A stretch of 64,000 nt of DNA from an uncultured Oscillospiraceae bacterium (lineage in GTDB: Bacteria; Bacillota; Clostridia; Oscillospirales; Acutalibacteraceae): the NCBI GenBank assembly GCA_902492455.1, contig CABULH010000005.1:124001-188000 (forward strand). The letters are read 5' to 3'. Under the pieces are notes generated by a model. That model searched no databases and had not been told where the DNA came from. It worked only from the letters and a program-made list of their open reading frames with translations. Of this stretch, positions 1 to 9,350 are shown in pieces (position 1 is the first letter of the stretch; the number at the start of each line of letters is the position of its first letter). Position numbers and translations under genes: made by a program.

Positions 1-1773
1 CACATTGCGGGCAATGGCCCTGGCGTCGTCGATGAGCTTCTCCGATTCCCGCACATACACGAAGCCGCGGGAGACGATATCCGGGCCGGTGACCACCTGC
101 CCCAGGGAGGAATCGATGGCGGCCACCACCACGATCAGGCCGTCCTCGGCCAGATGCTTGCGGTCCCGCAGCACGATGCTGCCCACGTCGCCGATTCCCA
201 ATCCGTCCACCATCACCCGGCCGGCGGGAACCACGCCGGTGACCTCCATCTTGTCCGGGGTTAGTTCAATCACCCGGCCGATGTCGGAGATCAGCACGTT
301 TTTCGGGCTCATACCCATGGATTTCGCCAGGTTGGCGTGCTTCTGCAGGTGTTTCTGCTCCCCGTGAACGGGAATGAAAAACTTCGGTTTGGTGAGGCTA
401 TGGATGATCTTCAGCTCTTCCTGGCAGGCGTGGCCGGAGACGTGAACATCGTACATCTTTTCATAAACCACGTCGCAGCCCCGCTTCATCAGCTCGTTAA
501 CCACCTTGCCCACGGTTTTTTCGTTGCCCGGGATGGGGGTGGCGGAGATGATGATGTAATCGTCCGGACCCACCTCCACCTTCCGGTGTTCGGAATAGGC
601 CATCCGGGTCAGCGCGGACATGGGTTCCCCCTGGCTGCCGGTGGTGATAATGGTCATCTTGTCCTTGGGATAGCGGTTGATAACGTCGATATCCACAATC
701 AGGCCGTCCGGCACGTTGAGATAGCCCAGCTCGGTGGCGATGCTGACAAAGTTCAGCATGCTGCGGCCGGATACCGCCACCTTGCGGCCGTCCTTGATGG
801 CCGCTTCGATGATCTGCTGAATCCGGTGCAGGTTGGATGAAAAGGTGGCGATGATGATCCGCTTATGCTCCGCCTTTTTGAATAGGTTGGCAAAGCTCTC
901 CCCCACCACCCGCTCGCTGGGGGTGTAGCCGGGGCGTTCCGCGTTGGTGGAATCCGCCAGCAAGGCCAGCACGCCCGCCTTGCCCAGCTCACCGAAGCGG
1001 CAGAGATCGATCATCTGTCCCTGAATAGGGGTGCAGTCGATTTTGAAGTCGCCGGTGTGAACCACGTAGCCGATGGGGGTTTTGATTCCCAGAGCCATGG
1101 CGTCGGGGATGGAATGATTGACGCTGATGAATTCCACCGACACCGCGCCGAACTTGACGACGCTGCCCGCTTCCACCACGTTCATCGCCACCTTGCCCGC
1201 CAGGCCGTGTTCCTTCAGCTTGGATTCCACCAGCGCCAGGGTCAGCCGCGAGCCGTACAGGGGCAGGTTCACCTGCTTGAGCAGGTAGGGCAGTCCGCCG
1301 ATATGGTCCTCATGCCCGTGGGTGAGGACAATGCCCTGAATGCGGTCCTTGTTTTTCTCCACATAGGTGAAGTCCGGCAGCACAATATCCACGCCCAGCA
1401 TATCGTCGTCGGGGAAGGCCATGCCGCAGTCGATCAAAAAGGCGTCGTTGCCGTATTCAAACAGGGTGATGTTTTTGCCGATTTCATTGAGACCGCCCAG
1501 CGGCGTCAGCTTCACCGGCGTCACCGGGGCTTTTTTAGGCCGTCCGCGGTTGGAGCGGGTGGTTTTTTTCTGCTGCTGTCCGCCTGCGGCGGCGTTCTTG
1601 GCCGGGGCCTGCGCGGCGGCCGGGGCTGGGGCGGCGGATGCGGCTGCTGCCGGCTTATTCCCTTCCCTGCCCTTTTGCGGTGGTCGGGTCCGGCGCTGAT
1701 TCTGCGTCCTTCCCCCAGTTTTGGGGGCGCCGGATGCCGTGCCCGCCGTGTCTTTTTTGTTTTCAGTTGTCAC
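1..1773 (-). CDS. rnj: Ribonuclease J (3' end cut by window edge)
   Basis: Metallo-beta-lactamase/beta-CASP exo- and endoribonuclease for mRNA decay and rRNA maturation. Translating the minus strand from a GTG at 1773 gives 591 codons without a stop before base 1, so the C-terminus is missing. The zinc-binding motif HGHEDHIGG starts at residue 152. Further on come ADSTNAERPG, TGSQGEPMSAL and VHGEQ, all typical of the RNase J core. The first ~75 residues are an extra low-complexity extension rich in Ala, Pro, Gln, Lys and Arg, including QNQRRTRPPQKGR, probably disordered and RNA- or protein-binding. The GTG start has a GGAGGAT ribosome site 7 bases upstream and no nearer ATG fits. Longer than B. 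subtilis RNase J1 only because of the extension. J1 versus J2 cannot be settled here. Confidence 0.93.
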   Translation of the reverse strand, partial: MTTENKKDTAGTASGAPKTGGRTQNQRRTRPPQKGREGNKPAAAASAAPAPAAAQAPAKNAAAGGQQQKKTTRSNRGRPKKAPVTPVKLTPLGGLNEIGKNITLFEYGNDAFLIDCGMAFPDDDMLGVDIVLPDFTYVEKNKDRIQGIVLTHGHEDHIGGLPYLLKQVNLPLYGSRLTLALVESKLKEHGLAGKVAMNVVEAGSVVKFGAVSVEFISVNHSIPDAMALGIKTPIGYVVHTGDFKIDCTPIQGQMIDLCRFGELGKAGVLALLADSTNAERPGYTPSERVVGESFANLFKKAEHKRIIIATFSSNLHRIQQIIEAAIKDGRKVAVSGRSMLNFVSIATELGYLNVPDGLIVDIDVINRYPKDKMTIITTGSQGEPMSALTRMAYSEHRKVEVGPDDYIIISATPIPGNEKTVGKVVNELMKRGCDVVYEKMYDVHVSGHACQEELKIIHSLTKPKFFIPVHGEQKHLQKHANLAKSMGMSPKNVLISDIGRVIELTPDKMEVTGVVPAGRVMVDGLGIGDVGSIVLRDRKHLAEDGLIVVVAAIDSSLGQVVTGPDIVSRGFVYVRESEKLIDDARAIARNV

Positions 1774-2152
1774 AAATAGGATCCTCCATTCTTATTCGCC
1801 CTGCATCGCGGCGCGGCGCGCCCGGTATCCGGATTCTCTCCTCCGCCGGCGCAGACCACAAAGCTGCAGAGACATAAACAAACGAAAAACGTCCGGATTG
1901 TCAGAAAATCATACAATATAGCTTAACCCTATACCGCACGGGAAAAGAGCCCCACAAAAAAGTGAGGCTGTCCGATACCATACACACTTTTCCTGCAGGC
2001 GGCGCCGCACCGAAATCCGCGGCCCGCCCTTGTTATCCGAGCACATTTTCCATTGATGCCGATATTCTGAAGGGAGCATAAGCATCCCGTCCGTTCAGCC
2101 GCAACCGGAAGCCGGGCTCCCCGCCCGGACCTCCGTACCTTGTTTTATTATA
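1774..2152. other. Intergenic region between the nucleotidyltransferase gene and RNase J
   Basis: About 380 bases with no convincing coding sequence. It contains a terminator-like hairpin at 1948-1969 and a GC-rich hairpin (CCGGGC/GCCCGG) near 2112-2128. The segment 1860-1940 is AT-richer and should hold the RNase J promoter, but I could not assign clear -35 and -10 boxes. No structured RNA family was recognised. Confidence 0.5.
1942..1969 (-). terminator. Probable terminator of the nucleotidyltransferase gene
   Basis: On the minus strand an 8-bp stem (AGCCTCAC/GTGGGGCT, one G-T pair) with a T6 loop is followed by CTTTTCC. The stem is short and the T-tract modest. Confidence 0.45.
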
Positions 2153-4477
2153 TTACTGTTTTTCCCCGGCAATGTCAAGGAAAACCATTTGCAGCCTCTG
2201 CTCCAGTTCCCCGCAGAGCTCCGCCGCCATTTCAGTGTCCGCCGCCTCGGCAGTGAGCACCAGACTCTTGCCCCGCTTGGTGGGGCGGACGGTGACCGTG
2301 CCGGTCTTTTCCCGGATGCGGGTGCCCTCCGCCGGGCCTTCCTCCGCCTGGGCGTGAAGCTCCCGGATGATCCGGCCGGGATTGCCCTCGCAGCGGATGG
2401 TTTTGGTGGCCACCGCAAATTCCGGCAGCGCCTCCAGCACCTTTGCCAGAGTGGTCCGTCTCTTTTTCAGCCAGCTGAGGATATACACCGCCGCCATCAG
2501 GCCGTCCCGGATCCAGGGCTGTTCCGCAGCCAGCTTCCGGGCGTCGGCGTCGCTGCCGTCCGCCGGACAGTGGAGATACCGGTGTCCCTCCCTGCCGTAA
2601 CGGGCGGCCAATTCCTCCACCGCCAAAGGCGCGTCGTAAGGCAGCGCCAGTTCCTTACCGTCTTCCAGCAGCATATAGCACAGCGCGGCGGTCACCTTTT
2701 CCGGCCAGATATATCCCGCCTCCGGATCGAAGATCGACAGGCGGCGCCCCTCCGCGCCCAGGTGGAAGCGAATGCCGCCGGCCTCGCCGCAGCCCAGAAT
2801 GGACAGCACAAAGGAGAGCATCCGCACCGTTTCATAGTCCGCTCCCCGGACCTCGGCATGCATGCCGCTGAGGCCGTCGGGAGCCATGCCAATTAGCTCC
2901 TGCCGGTACAGCTGGCGCATATCCGCCATGTTCACCGCTTCCTGCATATCCTCCCAGCCCACCCGGCTGAAATTCCCGGTGGAAAGCTTGGATTCCACCG
3001 ACCGTTCCATGGACCGGGTGGCGGGCAGGCCTCCCTCCGCCAGCAGCCGGATGCAGCCCTTGGCGCCGCCGCTGAGGTACACCCCGGTGGGAATGCGGCT
3101 GAAATTCACGAAATAATCGAATTGGGGCGGAATACAAGCGCTGAAATCCCACACGCCGCCCCCCACCGAAAGAATGCCAGAGATCAGCGCCATTTTCAGC
3201 ACGGCGGCGGCTTTATCGTGGCTGCAGCCCACCGCCACCTTGCCGCCTTTTGTCAGGCTGCCCACGGCGGCGCCCAGCCGGGCGCAGAATTCCGGCGTCA
3301 GCTCCACGCCGGTTTCCCCGCTGAAGCCGTTGTCGTCCAGCAGGGAGGGCTGATGGCCGCCGTCCCGCAGGTTATCCTTCTGGGCGGAGTTGTCCTCCAC
3401 CGTTTTGCCCGGCCAGATTTTTACCTCCGGCAGCACGGTGGCGTGATCCCCCACCACGCCGCCTTCCCCGATCACCGCGCCCTCAAAAACAGAGGCGCCC
3501 TTGCGCACCGACGCGCTGTGGCAGAGCAGCGCCCCGGTCATGGAAGCGCCGTTGCCCACATAAGCGCTTTCCAGCAGCACCGATTCCCGTATCCGCGCGT
3601 TGCAGCCCACCCGGCATCCGTCGTCCAGCACCGCGAATGGCCCGATTTGGGAGGCGTCGCCAATCTGTACCCCTTCACCGATATACACCGGGGGAATCAG
3701 CACATAGTTTCCCGCCGGTTTGCTCCCCTTCAGCAGTAGGCCATCCGGCGCGATATCGCCGATGACCTTGCCTTCCAGGATATCCCGCTGGCAGGTGACA
3801 TAGGAATGCAGGTCTCCGATATCGCACCAATAGGCGTCGGTTTCATAAGCGTAAAGGGGCATCCCGTCCCGTAGCAGCTGCGGGAACAGATCCTTGGCAA
3901 AATCAAAGGGCTTGCCGGCGGGGATGTGATCCAGCACCTCGGGGGAAAGAATATAAATCCCGGTGTTGGCCGCATCGGTCACCACCTGCGCCCAGCCCGG
4001 CTTTTCCAGGAATCCCGTTATCCGGCCGTCCGGGCCGTATTCCACCAGGCCGTATTCCCGGGGATCCTGCACATGGGTGACCACCAGCGTGACAGCCGCG
4101 CCGCTTTGCCGGTGAAACGCCTGCGCGGCCGTGAGATCGACAGTAGTCAGCGCGTCGCCGCTGATCACCAGAATCTCCTCCTGATTCTCCGCAGCACCGC
4201 CTGCGGCGAACCGGACGCAGCCGGCAGTACCCAGCGGCGTCTCCTCCTCCACAAAGCGCAGCCGGACCCCTTTGTAATGCTCCTCCAGATTGGCGGTGAT
4301 CACCTGAGGCAGATACTGCATGGTGACGGCAGCGTCCCGGACGCCGTGCTCATTAAGCAGATCCAGAATATATTCCAGCACTGGGCGGCCGCAAAGCCTG
4401 GTCATGGGTTTGGGAATGTCGCAGGTCAGCGGGCGCAGACGGGATCCCTCGCCGCCCGCCATAATAATTGCTTGCAT
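2153..4477 (-). CDS. Sugar nucleotidyltransferase / left-handed beta-helix / degenerate phosphomannomutase fusion
   Basis: 774 residues. Residues 1-235 are a GT-A nucleotidyltransferase (MAGGEGSRLRPLT at 6-18, then KPMTRLCGRP), expected to activate a hexose-1-phosphate as an NDP-sugar. Residues ~240-360 form hexapeptide repeats of a left-handed beta-helix. Residues ~390-774 align by pattern with phosphomannomutase/phosphoglucomutase, and the layout matches the clostridial proteins annotated mannose-1-phosphate guanylyltransferase/phosphomannomutase. The phosphoserine loop (normally TASHNP) is absent: the corresponding stretch reads YLSGGAKGCIRL at 467-478. The metal-binding DGDGDR-type loop was not seen either. 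The mutase half is therefore probably a non-catalytic or regulatory domain. Monocistronic, divergent from rnhA. The substrate nucleotide is not determined. Confidence 0.85.
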   Translation of the reverse strand: MQAIIMAGGEGSRLRPLTCDIPKPMTRLCGRPVLEYILDLLNEHGVRDAAVTMQYLPQVITANLEEHYKGVRLRFVEEETPLGTAGCVRFAAGGAAENQEEILVISGDALTTVDLTAAQAFHRQSGAAVTLVVTHVQDPREYGLVEYGPDGRITGFLEKPGWAQVVTDAANTGIYILSPEVLDHIPAGKPFDFAKDLFPQLLRDGMPLYAYETDAYWCDIGDLHSYVTCQRDILEGKVIGDIAPDGLLLKGSKPAGNYVLIPPVYIGEGVQIGDASQIGPFAVLDDGCRVGCNARIRESVLLESAYVGNGASMTGALLCHSASVRKGASVFEGAVIGEGGVVGDHATVLPEVKIWPGKTVEDNSAQKDNLRDGGHQPSLLDDNGFSGETGVELTPEFCARLGAAVGSLTKGGKVAVGCSHDKAAAVLKMALISGILSVGGGVWDFSACIPPQFDYFVNFSRIPTGVYLSGGAKGCIRLLAEGGLPATRSMERSVESKLSTGNFSRVGWEDMQEAVNMADMRQLYRQELIGMAPDGLSGMHAEVRGADYETVRMLSFVLSILGCGEAGGIRFHLGAEGRRLSIFDPEAGYIWPEKVTAALCYMLLEDGKELALPYDAPLAVEELAARYGREGHRYLHCPADGSDADARKLAAEQPWIRDGLMAAVYILSWLKKRRTTLAKVLEALPEFAVATKTIRCEGNPGRIIRELHAQAEEGPAEGTRIREKTGTVTVRPTKRGKSLVLTAEAADTEMAAELCGELEQRLQMVFLDIAGEKQ

Positions 4478-4573
4478 GTCGTGTTCGTCCTTTCCTGTGG
4501 CAGATACTGTTGTGTTTTAGGACCGATGGCCCGATCTGTCAGTAGTATGGGCAGGAATCGAACAAACTAACTC

Positions 4574-4601
4574 TTGTTTCCGGTATTTTTTTTGATATAA
4601 T
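4574..4601 (+). promoter_or_regulatory. Predicted housekeeping promoter of rnhA
   Basis: TTGTTT at 4574-4579, a 16-base spacer and TATAAT at 4596-4601. The predicted leader before rnhA is ~125 nt and holds a small CCGCC/GGCGG hairpin at 4611-4626. Confidence 0.6.
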
Positions 4602-4733
4602 AACTTCATGCCGCCTGCATCGGCGGGAAGCGGAGGGCGGCTGCTGCCTGCTTTTCACTGGAATAAAAACCGGACGGCGGGCCGACATATTCTCCCCAAC
4701 AGGTTGGAATACTAAGGAATGGCGGTATAGAGG

Positions 4734-5171
4734 ATGAAAGAAGTCGAACTGTTCACCGACGGCGCTTGCTCGGGAAATCCCGGGCCCGGCGGCTGGGGCG
4801 CGATTCTGCGCTTCGGCGGCAGAGAAAAGGAGCTCTCCGGCGGCGAAGCCCAGACCACCAACAACCGCATGGAGCTGACCGCCGCCATTGAGGGACTGGC
4901 AGCCCTGAAGGAAAGCTGCAAGGTGACCCTGTGCAGCGATTCCCGCTACCTGATCGACGGCATCGAAAAGGGTTGGGCAAAATCCTGGAAGCGCAACGGC
5001 TGGCGCAAGGCGGATAAAAAGCCCGCCCTCAACGCCGATTTGTGGGACAAGCTGCTGACCCTGCTGGATCTCCATCAGGTCAAGCTGGTGTGGGTGCGGG
5101 GACACCAGGGCCATCCGGAAAACGAACGGTGCGACCGGCTGGCCGTGGCTCAAAGCGAGCGGTTTAAGTAA
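4734..5171 (+). CDS. rnhA: Ribonuclease HI
   Basis: 145-residue RNase HI that cleaves the RNA strand of RNA-DNA hybrids, for example at R-loops and Okazaki primers. The catalytic carboxylates are all present: D9 ([15 protein letters not shown]), E47 (NNRMELTAA), D69 (LCSDSRYL) and D134 (NERCDRLA), with the conserved H124 in RGHQGH. The basic-protrusion segment [18 protein letters not shown] is also seen. Length is typical. The ATG at 4734 gives the canonical start, but the ribosome site is poor (AAGGA ~15 bases away, AGAGG immediately adjacent), so translation may be weak. Monocistronic. Confidence 0.96.
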   Translation: MKEVELFTDGACSGNPGPGGWGAILRFGGREKELSGGEAQTTNNRMELTAAIEGLAALKESCKVTLCSDSRYLIDGIEKGWAKSWKRNGWRKADKKPALNADLWDKLLTLLDLHQVKLVWVRGHQGHPENERCDRLAVAQSERFK

Positions 5172-5230
5172 AATCGTCCCTCTGTCTGAAAAAAAGCTGG
5201 GAAGACGTGTAAGAATTGTCGTTTTAAGGC

Positions 5231-5259
5231 TTGTAATCTACACTAAAATGGTATATATT
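5231..5259 (+). promoter_or_regulatory. Predicted promoter of nifS-iscU
   Basis: TTGTAA at 5231-5236, a 17-base spacer and TATATT at 5254-5259. Just downstream (5275-5298) is an AT-rich segment with CCTAGTAATTCGATAGACTA that could be an operator, but I cannot assign it to a regulator. Confidence 0.5.
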
Positions 5260-5343
5260 TGTTTCTGCAGGGAATCCTAGTAATTCGATAGACTATATGA
5301 AAGACGGCCTGATTCCCCGCCGCCTTTTGGAAAGGAAGCTGTT

Positions 5344-6525
5344 ATGGGACGTTTTGTGTACGCGGATAACGCTGCCACCACCCGGCTGCTGCCGCAGGTA
5401 CTGGATAAAATGATGCCCTATCTCACCGATCTTTACGGCAACCCCTCCTCCCTGTATTCCTTCGGCCAGGAGGCCCGTGAGGGCGTAACCGCTGCCCGAA
5501 AAGTCATGGCGGAGGCGCTGGGCTGCCTGCCGGAAGAGGTATTCATCACCTCCGGAGGCAGCGAGGCGGATAACTGGGCCATCAAAATGGCCGCTTGGAA
5601 GCAGGCGGAAAAGGGCAAAAAGCATATCATCTCCACCCAATTTGAGCATCATGCGGTGCTCCACTCTCTGCAGACGCTGGAAAAACAGGGGTTTGCAATC
5701 ACCCTGCTGCCCGTTTATGATAATGGGATCATCCATCCGGAGGATCTGCGGGCGGCCATCCGGCCGGATACCGCTCTCGTCACCGTGATGTTTGCCAACA
5801 ATGAAATCGGCTCTATTCAGCCCATCGCCGAAATCGGGGCCATCTGCCGGGAAAAGGGCGTGCTGTTCCACACCGACGCGGTGCAGGCTGTGGGCCATGT
5901 GCCGGTGGATTTCGCCGGGATGCAGATCGATATGCTCTCCCTTTCCGCTCATAAATTCCACGGTCCCAAGGGCATCGGCGCCCTGATAATCCGCAAGGGG
6001 CTGCGGTTCGGCAATCTCATCGACGGCGGCGCTCAGGAGCGGAACCGCCGGGCGGGCACCGAAAACACCGCCGGCATTGTGGGCATGGCGGAGGCGCTGC
6101 GGATCGCCTGCGCTCACCGGCAGGAAAACGCGCGGAAGGTATCCCTCCTGCGGGACCGGCTGATAGAAGGGCTGCTTGCCATCCCCCGCTCCCGGCTCAA
6201 CGGCGACCGGGAGAACCGGCTGCCCGGCAACGTCAATATCAGCTTTGAGGGCATTGAGGGAGAAAGCCTGCTGCTGATGCTGGATTTCAAAGGCATCTGC
6301 GCTTCCTCCGGCTCCGCCTGCACCTCCGGCTCCCTGGATCCCAGCCATGTACTCTTAGCCATCGGGCTGGAGCACGCGGTGGCCCACGGCTCCCTCAGGC
6401 TGACCCTATCGGAAGAGACCACGGAAGAGGACGTGGATTATATCCTCCAATGTGTGCCGGAAGTGGTGGCCTATCTGCGGAACATGTCCCCTTTATGGGA
6501 ACGGATTCAGGCGGAAAATCCCTGA
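5344..6525 (+). CDS. nifS: Cysteine desulfurase (NifS/IscS family)
   Basis: PLP-dependent class V aminotransferase-fold enzyme that takes sulfur from L-cysteine as a persulfide and hands it to the scaffold protein encoded next. 393 residues. The PLP lysine is K204 in [13 protein letters not shown]-contacting EHHAVLHS and [10 protein letters not shown] are present. The catalytic cysteine is C326 in SSGSACTSG, the long-loop type seen in NifS/IscS rather than SufS. Start ATG at 5344 has GGAAAGGA upstream. It is followed after 25 bases by iscU, forming a minimal two-gene Fe-S operon without a linked iscR, which is common in Clostridia. Confidence 0.95.
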   Translation: MGRFVYADNAATTRLLPQVLDKMMPYLTDLYGNPSSLYSFGQEAREGVTAARKVMAEALGCLPEEVFITSGGSEADNWAIKMAAWKQAEKGKKHIISTQFEHHAVLHSLQTLEKQGFAITLLPVYDNGIIHPEDLRAAIRPDTALVTVMFANNEIGSIQPIAEIGAICREKGVLFHTDAVQAVGHVPVDFAGMQIDMLSLSAHKFHGPKGIGALIIRKGLRFGNLIDGGAQERNRRAGTENTAGIVGMAEALRIACAHRQENARKVSLLRDRLIEGLLAIPRSRLNGDRENRLPGNVNISFEGIEGESLLLMLDFKGICASSGSACTSGSLDPSHVLLAIGLEHAVAHGSLRLTLSEETTEEDVDYILQCVPEVVAYLRNMSPLWERIQAENP

Positions 6526-6550
6526 GAATCATTGAAAGGACGGATAGACA

Positions 6551-6988
6551 ATGGCTGCTTTTTACAGCGATAAGGTCATGGACCATTTCACCAATCCCCG
6601 CAATGTGGGAGAGCTTTCCGACGCCAATGGCATCGGAGAAATCGGCAACGCCAAATGCGGCGATATCATGAAAATGTACATCCGGGTTGAGGACGGCCGG
6701 ATCGCGGACGTGAAGTTCAAGACCTTCGGCTGCGGTTCCGCGATTGCCACCAGCTCCATCGCCACCGAGATGATTATGGGCAAAACCATCGAGGAAGCTC
6801 TGCAGCTTTCCAACAAGGCGGTGGTGGAAGCCCTGGACGGCCTGCCCGCCAACAAGATCCACTGTTCCGTACTGGCAGAGCAGTCCATCAAGGCCGCCAT
6901 TGCGGACTATTACCGGCGTCAGGGCATCGATCCCACGCCTATCGTGGGGGAGCTGCCTGATCCGGAAGCGGAAGCCTGTCACATATAA
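6551..6988 (+). CDS. iscU: Fe-S cluster assembly scaffold (NifU N-terminal / IscU)
   Basis: 145-residue scaffold on which [2Fe-2S] clusters are built with sulfur from the cysteine desulfurase encoded just upstream. The three conserved cysteines are C36 (NAKCGD), C61 (FGCGSAIA) and C105 (IHCSVLAE). The Asp next to the first Cys (CGD) is present, as is the N-terminal [16 protein letters not shown] block. A short C-terminal tail ([18 protein letters not shown]) is typical of clostridial homologs. The ribosome site AAAGGA lies 11 bases upstream. A strong terminator follows at once, so the operon ends here. Confidence 0.95.
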   Translation: MAAFYSDKVMDHFTNPRNVGELSDANGIGEIGNAKCGDIMKMYIRVEDGRIADVKFKTFGCGSAIATSSIATEMIMGKTIEEALQLSNKAVVEALDGLPANKIHCSVLAEQSIKAAIADYYRRQGIDPTPIVGELPDPEAEACHI

Positions 6989-6991
6989 CCC

Positions 6992-7046
6992 CATACAAAA
7001 GGAAACGCCGCCCGGCGCAATGCCGGACGGCGTTTCCTTTTGTATG
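6992..7046. terminator. Strong bidirectional terminator after iscU
   Basis: A perfect 19-bp inverted repeat, 6992-7010 with 7028-7046 (core AAAAGGAAACGCCG / CGGCGTTTCCTTTT), gives T-rich ends on both strands. It can serve iscU and the convergent membrane-protein gene. Confidence 0.9.
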
Positions 7047-7114
7047 TTTGGCCGGTTCTATCCGCCCAAAGCTTTCAGGCATCCCTTATCCGCGCCTATG
7101 GCCGCAAGCGCAGT

Positions 7115-7648
7115 TCAGGGCTGCCGGAGCACGTTTTTCCAAGCGGCCGCCTGCGGGGCTGTCCGCCGGCCGGCGGACAAGGATATCAACAGAGCGGAGA
7201 GCCCCATAAAGAGCGGCGCCGCGAAGGGAAGCAGCCGCAGAAGCCAGCCCAGCAGCCAGGCCGGTATTCCCATCCAGCGGATCAACAGATATATGGAGGC
7301 TATATAGCTTGACGACGGCAGCAGCCGGGTGAGCAGATGCGCCGCCAGCAGAAACACCGGCGGCCACACCCAGTCGGCCCGCTTCTGCAGCCGGCAGCGG
7401 AAAGCGCGCACCGTGTTGCGCAGGCTGAAGATGAATCCCAGCAGCCACAGTAGGAGCGCCGCCAGCATCAGCAGAAGCCAGGGCAGTATCTGAGGCTGGA
7501 AATCGAACTGCACCGTCATCCCCTCCTGCCCGATGGAAAGACGGCTCATACCCATCCACAACGTCCCGCCCAGAACCCAGATCCACAGCAGGTCCGCCGG
7601 CAGGGACAGCAGCAGTCCCATAAGATTCAGCACTCCCGCCTTCTTCAT
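7115..7648 (-). CDS. Hydrophobic membrane protein of unknown function
   Basis: 177 residues from the preferred ATG at 7648 (MKKAGVLNLMG). That start has a GAGGGG ribosome site six bases upstream, while the ATG at 7654 sits directly on it. About four membrane segments are visible: LLLSLPADLLWIWVLGG, WLLLMLAALLLWLLGFIF, a segment around FLLAAHLLTRLLP, and a C-terminal pair around WLLGWLLRLLPFAAPLF. No family was recognised. A TATACT -10 box lies at 7687-7682 on the minus strand with a poor -35. Monocistronic and convergent to iscU. Confidence 0.65.
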   Translation of the reverse strand: MKKAGVLNLMGLLLSLPADLLWIWVLGGTLWMGMSRLSIGQEGMTVQFDFQPQILPWLLLMLAALLLWLLGFIFSLRNTVRAFRCRLQKRADWVWPPVFLLAAHLLTRLLPSSSYIASIYLLIRWMGIPAWLLGWLLRLLPFAAPLFMGLSALLISLSAGRRTAPQAAAWKNVLRQP

Positions 7649-7838
7649 CTCCATCCCCTCTTTCATAGATCGTCTAGCGATAGTATAGCAAAAATCCATT
7701 CCGAAAAAAAGTGGCTGATTTATGTCGAATCCGCCCTTTTTTATGTCCCGTTTTCAATTTGCCGCTCCGGGCGCTATGCATCATGCATTTTTATGATATT
7801 ATGAAACAGAAACGGAGGAAAAAGGGGGATTCACTCAT

Positions 7839-8696
7839 TTGGAAACGGAAAAGGTTTGCTCCGCCTGCGGAGCGGTGAACAAAGAGACGGCGGTTTTCTG
7901 CAAGGACTGCGGCGTGTCCTTTCGTCATCCTTCCATTAAACGCGCCCAAACGCCCTATGCAGAGGAGTCCCAAGCCATCGACGGTGTGGACGTCTCCTAT
8001 TACTATGCCTATTTGGGTGACAAGGGCGTCGGGTATATGGAGAAGTGGCGCAAAATGCGCCAACAGGGACGGCGGTTTTCCTTCAACGGCGTGGCTTTCT
8101 TTTTTACCTTCATCTGGATGTTCGGAAAACGGATGAGACGGCAGGCCATGCTCTATCTGGGAATCGCGCTGATGGTGCAGTGCCTGGCCTCGGTGGGGTT
8201 CACCCTGTACCTGCTGCCGGCCATCCGGGAATTCGCCGCAGTGGAAAAGGTCACCCAGGACCAGGTCGTCGATGCCGCCGAAGAGGTTTACGGCGCCTAT
8301 CCCTATTATGCTCATCAAGGTGAAAACACCGACCCGGACGCCCAGGCCCGGGTACAGCTTCTGATGGAAAAATACCGCGCTTACCAGGCGGCGGAGGATG
8401 AGCTGAACCGCCAGGAAGCGCCGATGTTCTTCATCACCCTCGGCCTCAATCTCCTTCTCTCCCTGCTGATCGGCTGTCTTGCCAACTCTATGTATCTGCG
8501 GCATGTACAGAAGCAGATCGCGCAGGTCCGGATGATATCCATATCTCCGGAGGAACAGCGGGAACGGCTGATCCTCCGCGGCTCCTCCTCATCGATGGGG
8601 TACGTGGCCGGGATAGGGGTGAAGCTGGTGTACAACGTTTTAGCGGCGAGGGTGAGTACCCTGATAACCGCGGCGGTTATCCTGCTGGCGGCATAG
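7839..8696 (+). CDS. Zinc-ribbon membrane protein (DUF2628-like)
   Basis: 285 residues from a TTG start with AGGGGGA upstream; no in-frame ATG precedes the zinc ribbon. The N-terminus is a zinc ribbon (CSACG at 7-11 and CKDCG at 21-25) followed by a soluble linker. The FSFNGVAFFFTFIWMFGKRMRR block and paired hydrophobic segments (around 103-125 and 196-218) resemble DUF2628-type membrane proteins. A final hydrophobic stretch ends the protein. Function unknown. The upstream region has a 13-base palindrome ATGCATcATGCAT at 7776-7788 that could be an operator. Confidence 0.7.
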   Translation: METEKVCSACGAVNKETAVFCKDCGVSFRHPSIKRAQTPYAEESQAIDGVDVSYYYAYLGDKGVGYMEKWRKMRQQGRRFSFNGVAFFFTFIWMFGKRMRRQAMLYLGIALMVQCLASVGFTLYLLPAIREFAAVEKVTQDQVVDAAEEVYGAYPYYAHQGENTDPDAQARVQLLMEKYRAYQAAEDELNRQEAPMFFITLGLNLLLSLLIGCLANSMYLRHVQKQIAQVRMISISPEEQRERLILRGSSSSMGYVAGIGVKLVYNVLAARVSTLITAAVILLAA

Positions 8697-8708
8697 CCCC
8701 AGACGCAC

Positions 8709-8734
8709 AAAAAGACCGGGCAATCCGCCCGGTC
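8709..8734 (-). terminator. Terminator of rpiB
   Basis: On the minus strand an 8-bp perfect stem (GACCGGGC/GCCCGGTC, 8714-8734) is followed by TTTTT (8713-8709). Confidence 0.8.
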
Positions 8735-8752
8735 CAAGTCCTGCCGAATCGT

Positions 8753-9202
8753 TCAATCCGGCATGTCGTCGTTTTCGATTTTGGAGATTAAATCTACCCG
8801 CCGCTGATGGCGTCCGCCCTCAAAAGGGGTTTCCAGCCATACCTTGGCGATCATGCGGGCCAGTTCCGGCCCGATTACCCGGGCGCCGAAAGCCAGCATA
8901 TTGGAGTTGTTATGCAGCCGGGCCATCTGGGCGGAATAGGGCTCGCTGCACACCACACAGCGGATGCCCTTGACCTTGTTGGCCGCCAGAGAAATCCCCA
9001 CGCCGGTGCCGCAGATGACGATACCCCGGTCGCATTCCCCGCTGGCTACCGCTTTAGCCGCCTTATACCCGTACACCGGATAATCGCAGCTGCACTCCTC
9101 AAAGGTGCCGAAATCCTTATATTCCAGTTTCATCTCGTCCAGCAGGCCGATGATCTCCCGCTTCATTGCCAGCGCGGTATGATCGCACGCCAACGCTATC
9201 AT
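8753..9202 (-). CDS. rpiB: Ribose-5-phosphate isomerase B
   Basis: 149-residue RpiB/LacAB-family isomerase that interconverts ribulose-5-phosphate and ribose-5-phosphate. The substrate-binding CDHTA (6-10), the catalytic cysteine C64 in ICGTGVGIS, and the His of RLHNNSNMLAFG (H97) are all seen. Length is typical. It has its own promoter (9301-9329) and terminator, so it is monocistronic. LacA/LacB subunits are similar, but a single gene with the RpiB-type cysteine argues for RpiB. Confidence 0.93.
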   Translation of the reverse strand: MIALACDHTALAMKREIIGLLDEMKLEYKDFGTFEECSCDYPVYGYKAAKAVASGECDRGIVICGTGVGISLAANKVKGIRCVVCSEPYSAQMARLHNNSNMLAFGARVIGPELARMIAKVWLETPFEGGRHQRRVDLISKIENDDMPD

Positions 9203-9300
9203 TGCCGATCCCTCCCCAATATTGCCCGTCGGGCAAGGGCGGATGGAACCGTCCTCACAGCCGATTCCATCGCCGCCCGCCGCAGGGCTTTGCGCTATTC

Positions 9301-9329
9301 AGTATAGCATGCCCAGCCCAACAGCGCAA
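9301..9329 (-). promoter_or_regulatory. Predicted promoter of rpiB
   Basis: On the minus strand: TTGCGC (9329-9324), a 17-base spacer and TATACT (9306-9301). It lies in the gap between dpaB and rpiB, about 95 bases from the rpiB start. Confidence 0.6.
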
Positions 9330-9350
9330 TATGATTTACACAGGGATCTT

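Noticed and set aside
1774..2152. Possible structured ncRNA (SRP RNA, 6S or similar)
   Set aside because: No diagnostic conserved segments of SRP RNA, 6S RNA or tmRNA were found; only isolated GC-rich hairpins.
5275..5298. IscR/Rrf2-type operator before nifS
   Set aside because: The segment is suggestive but its dyad arms are only 3 bp and I cannot match a known consensus, so it is not listed as a site.
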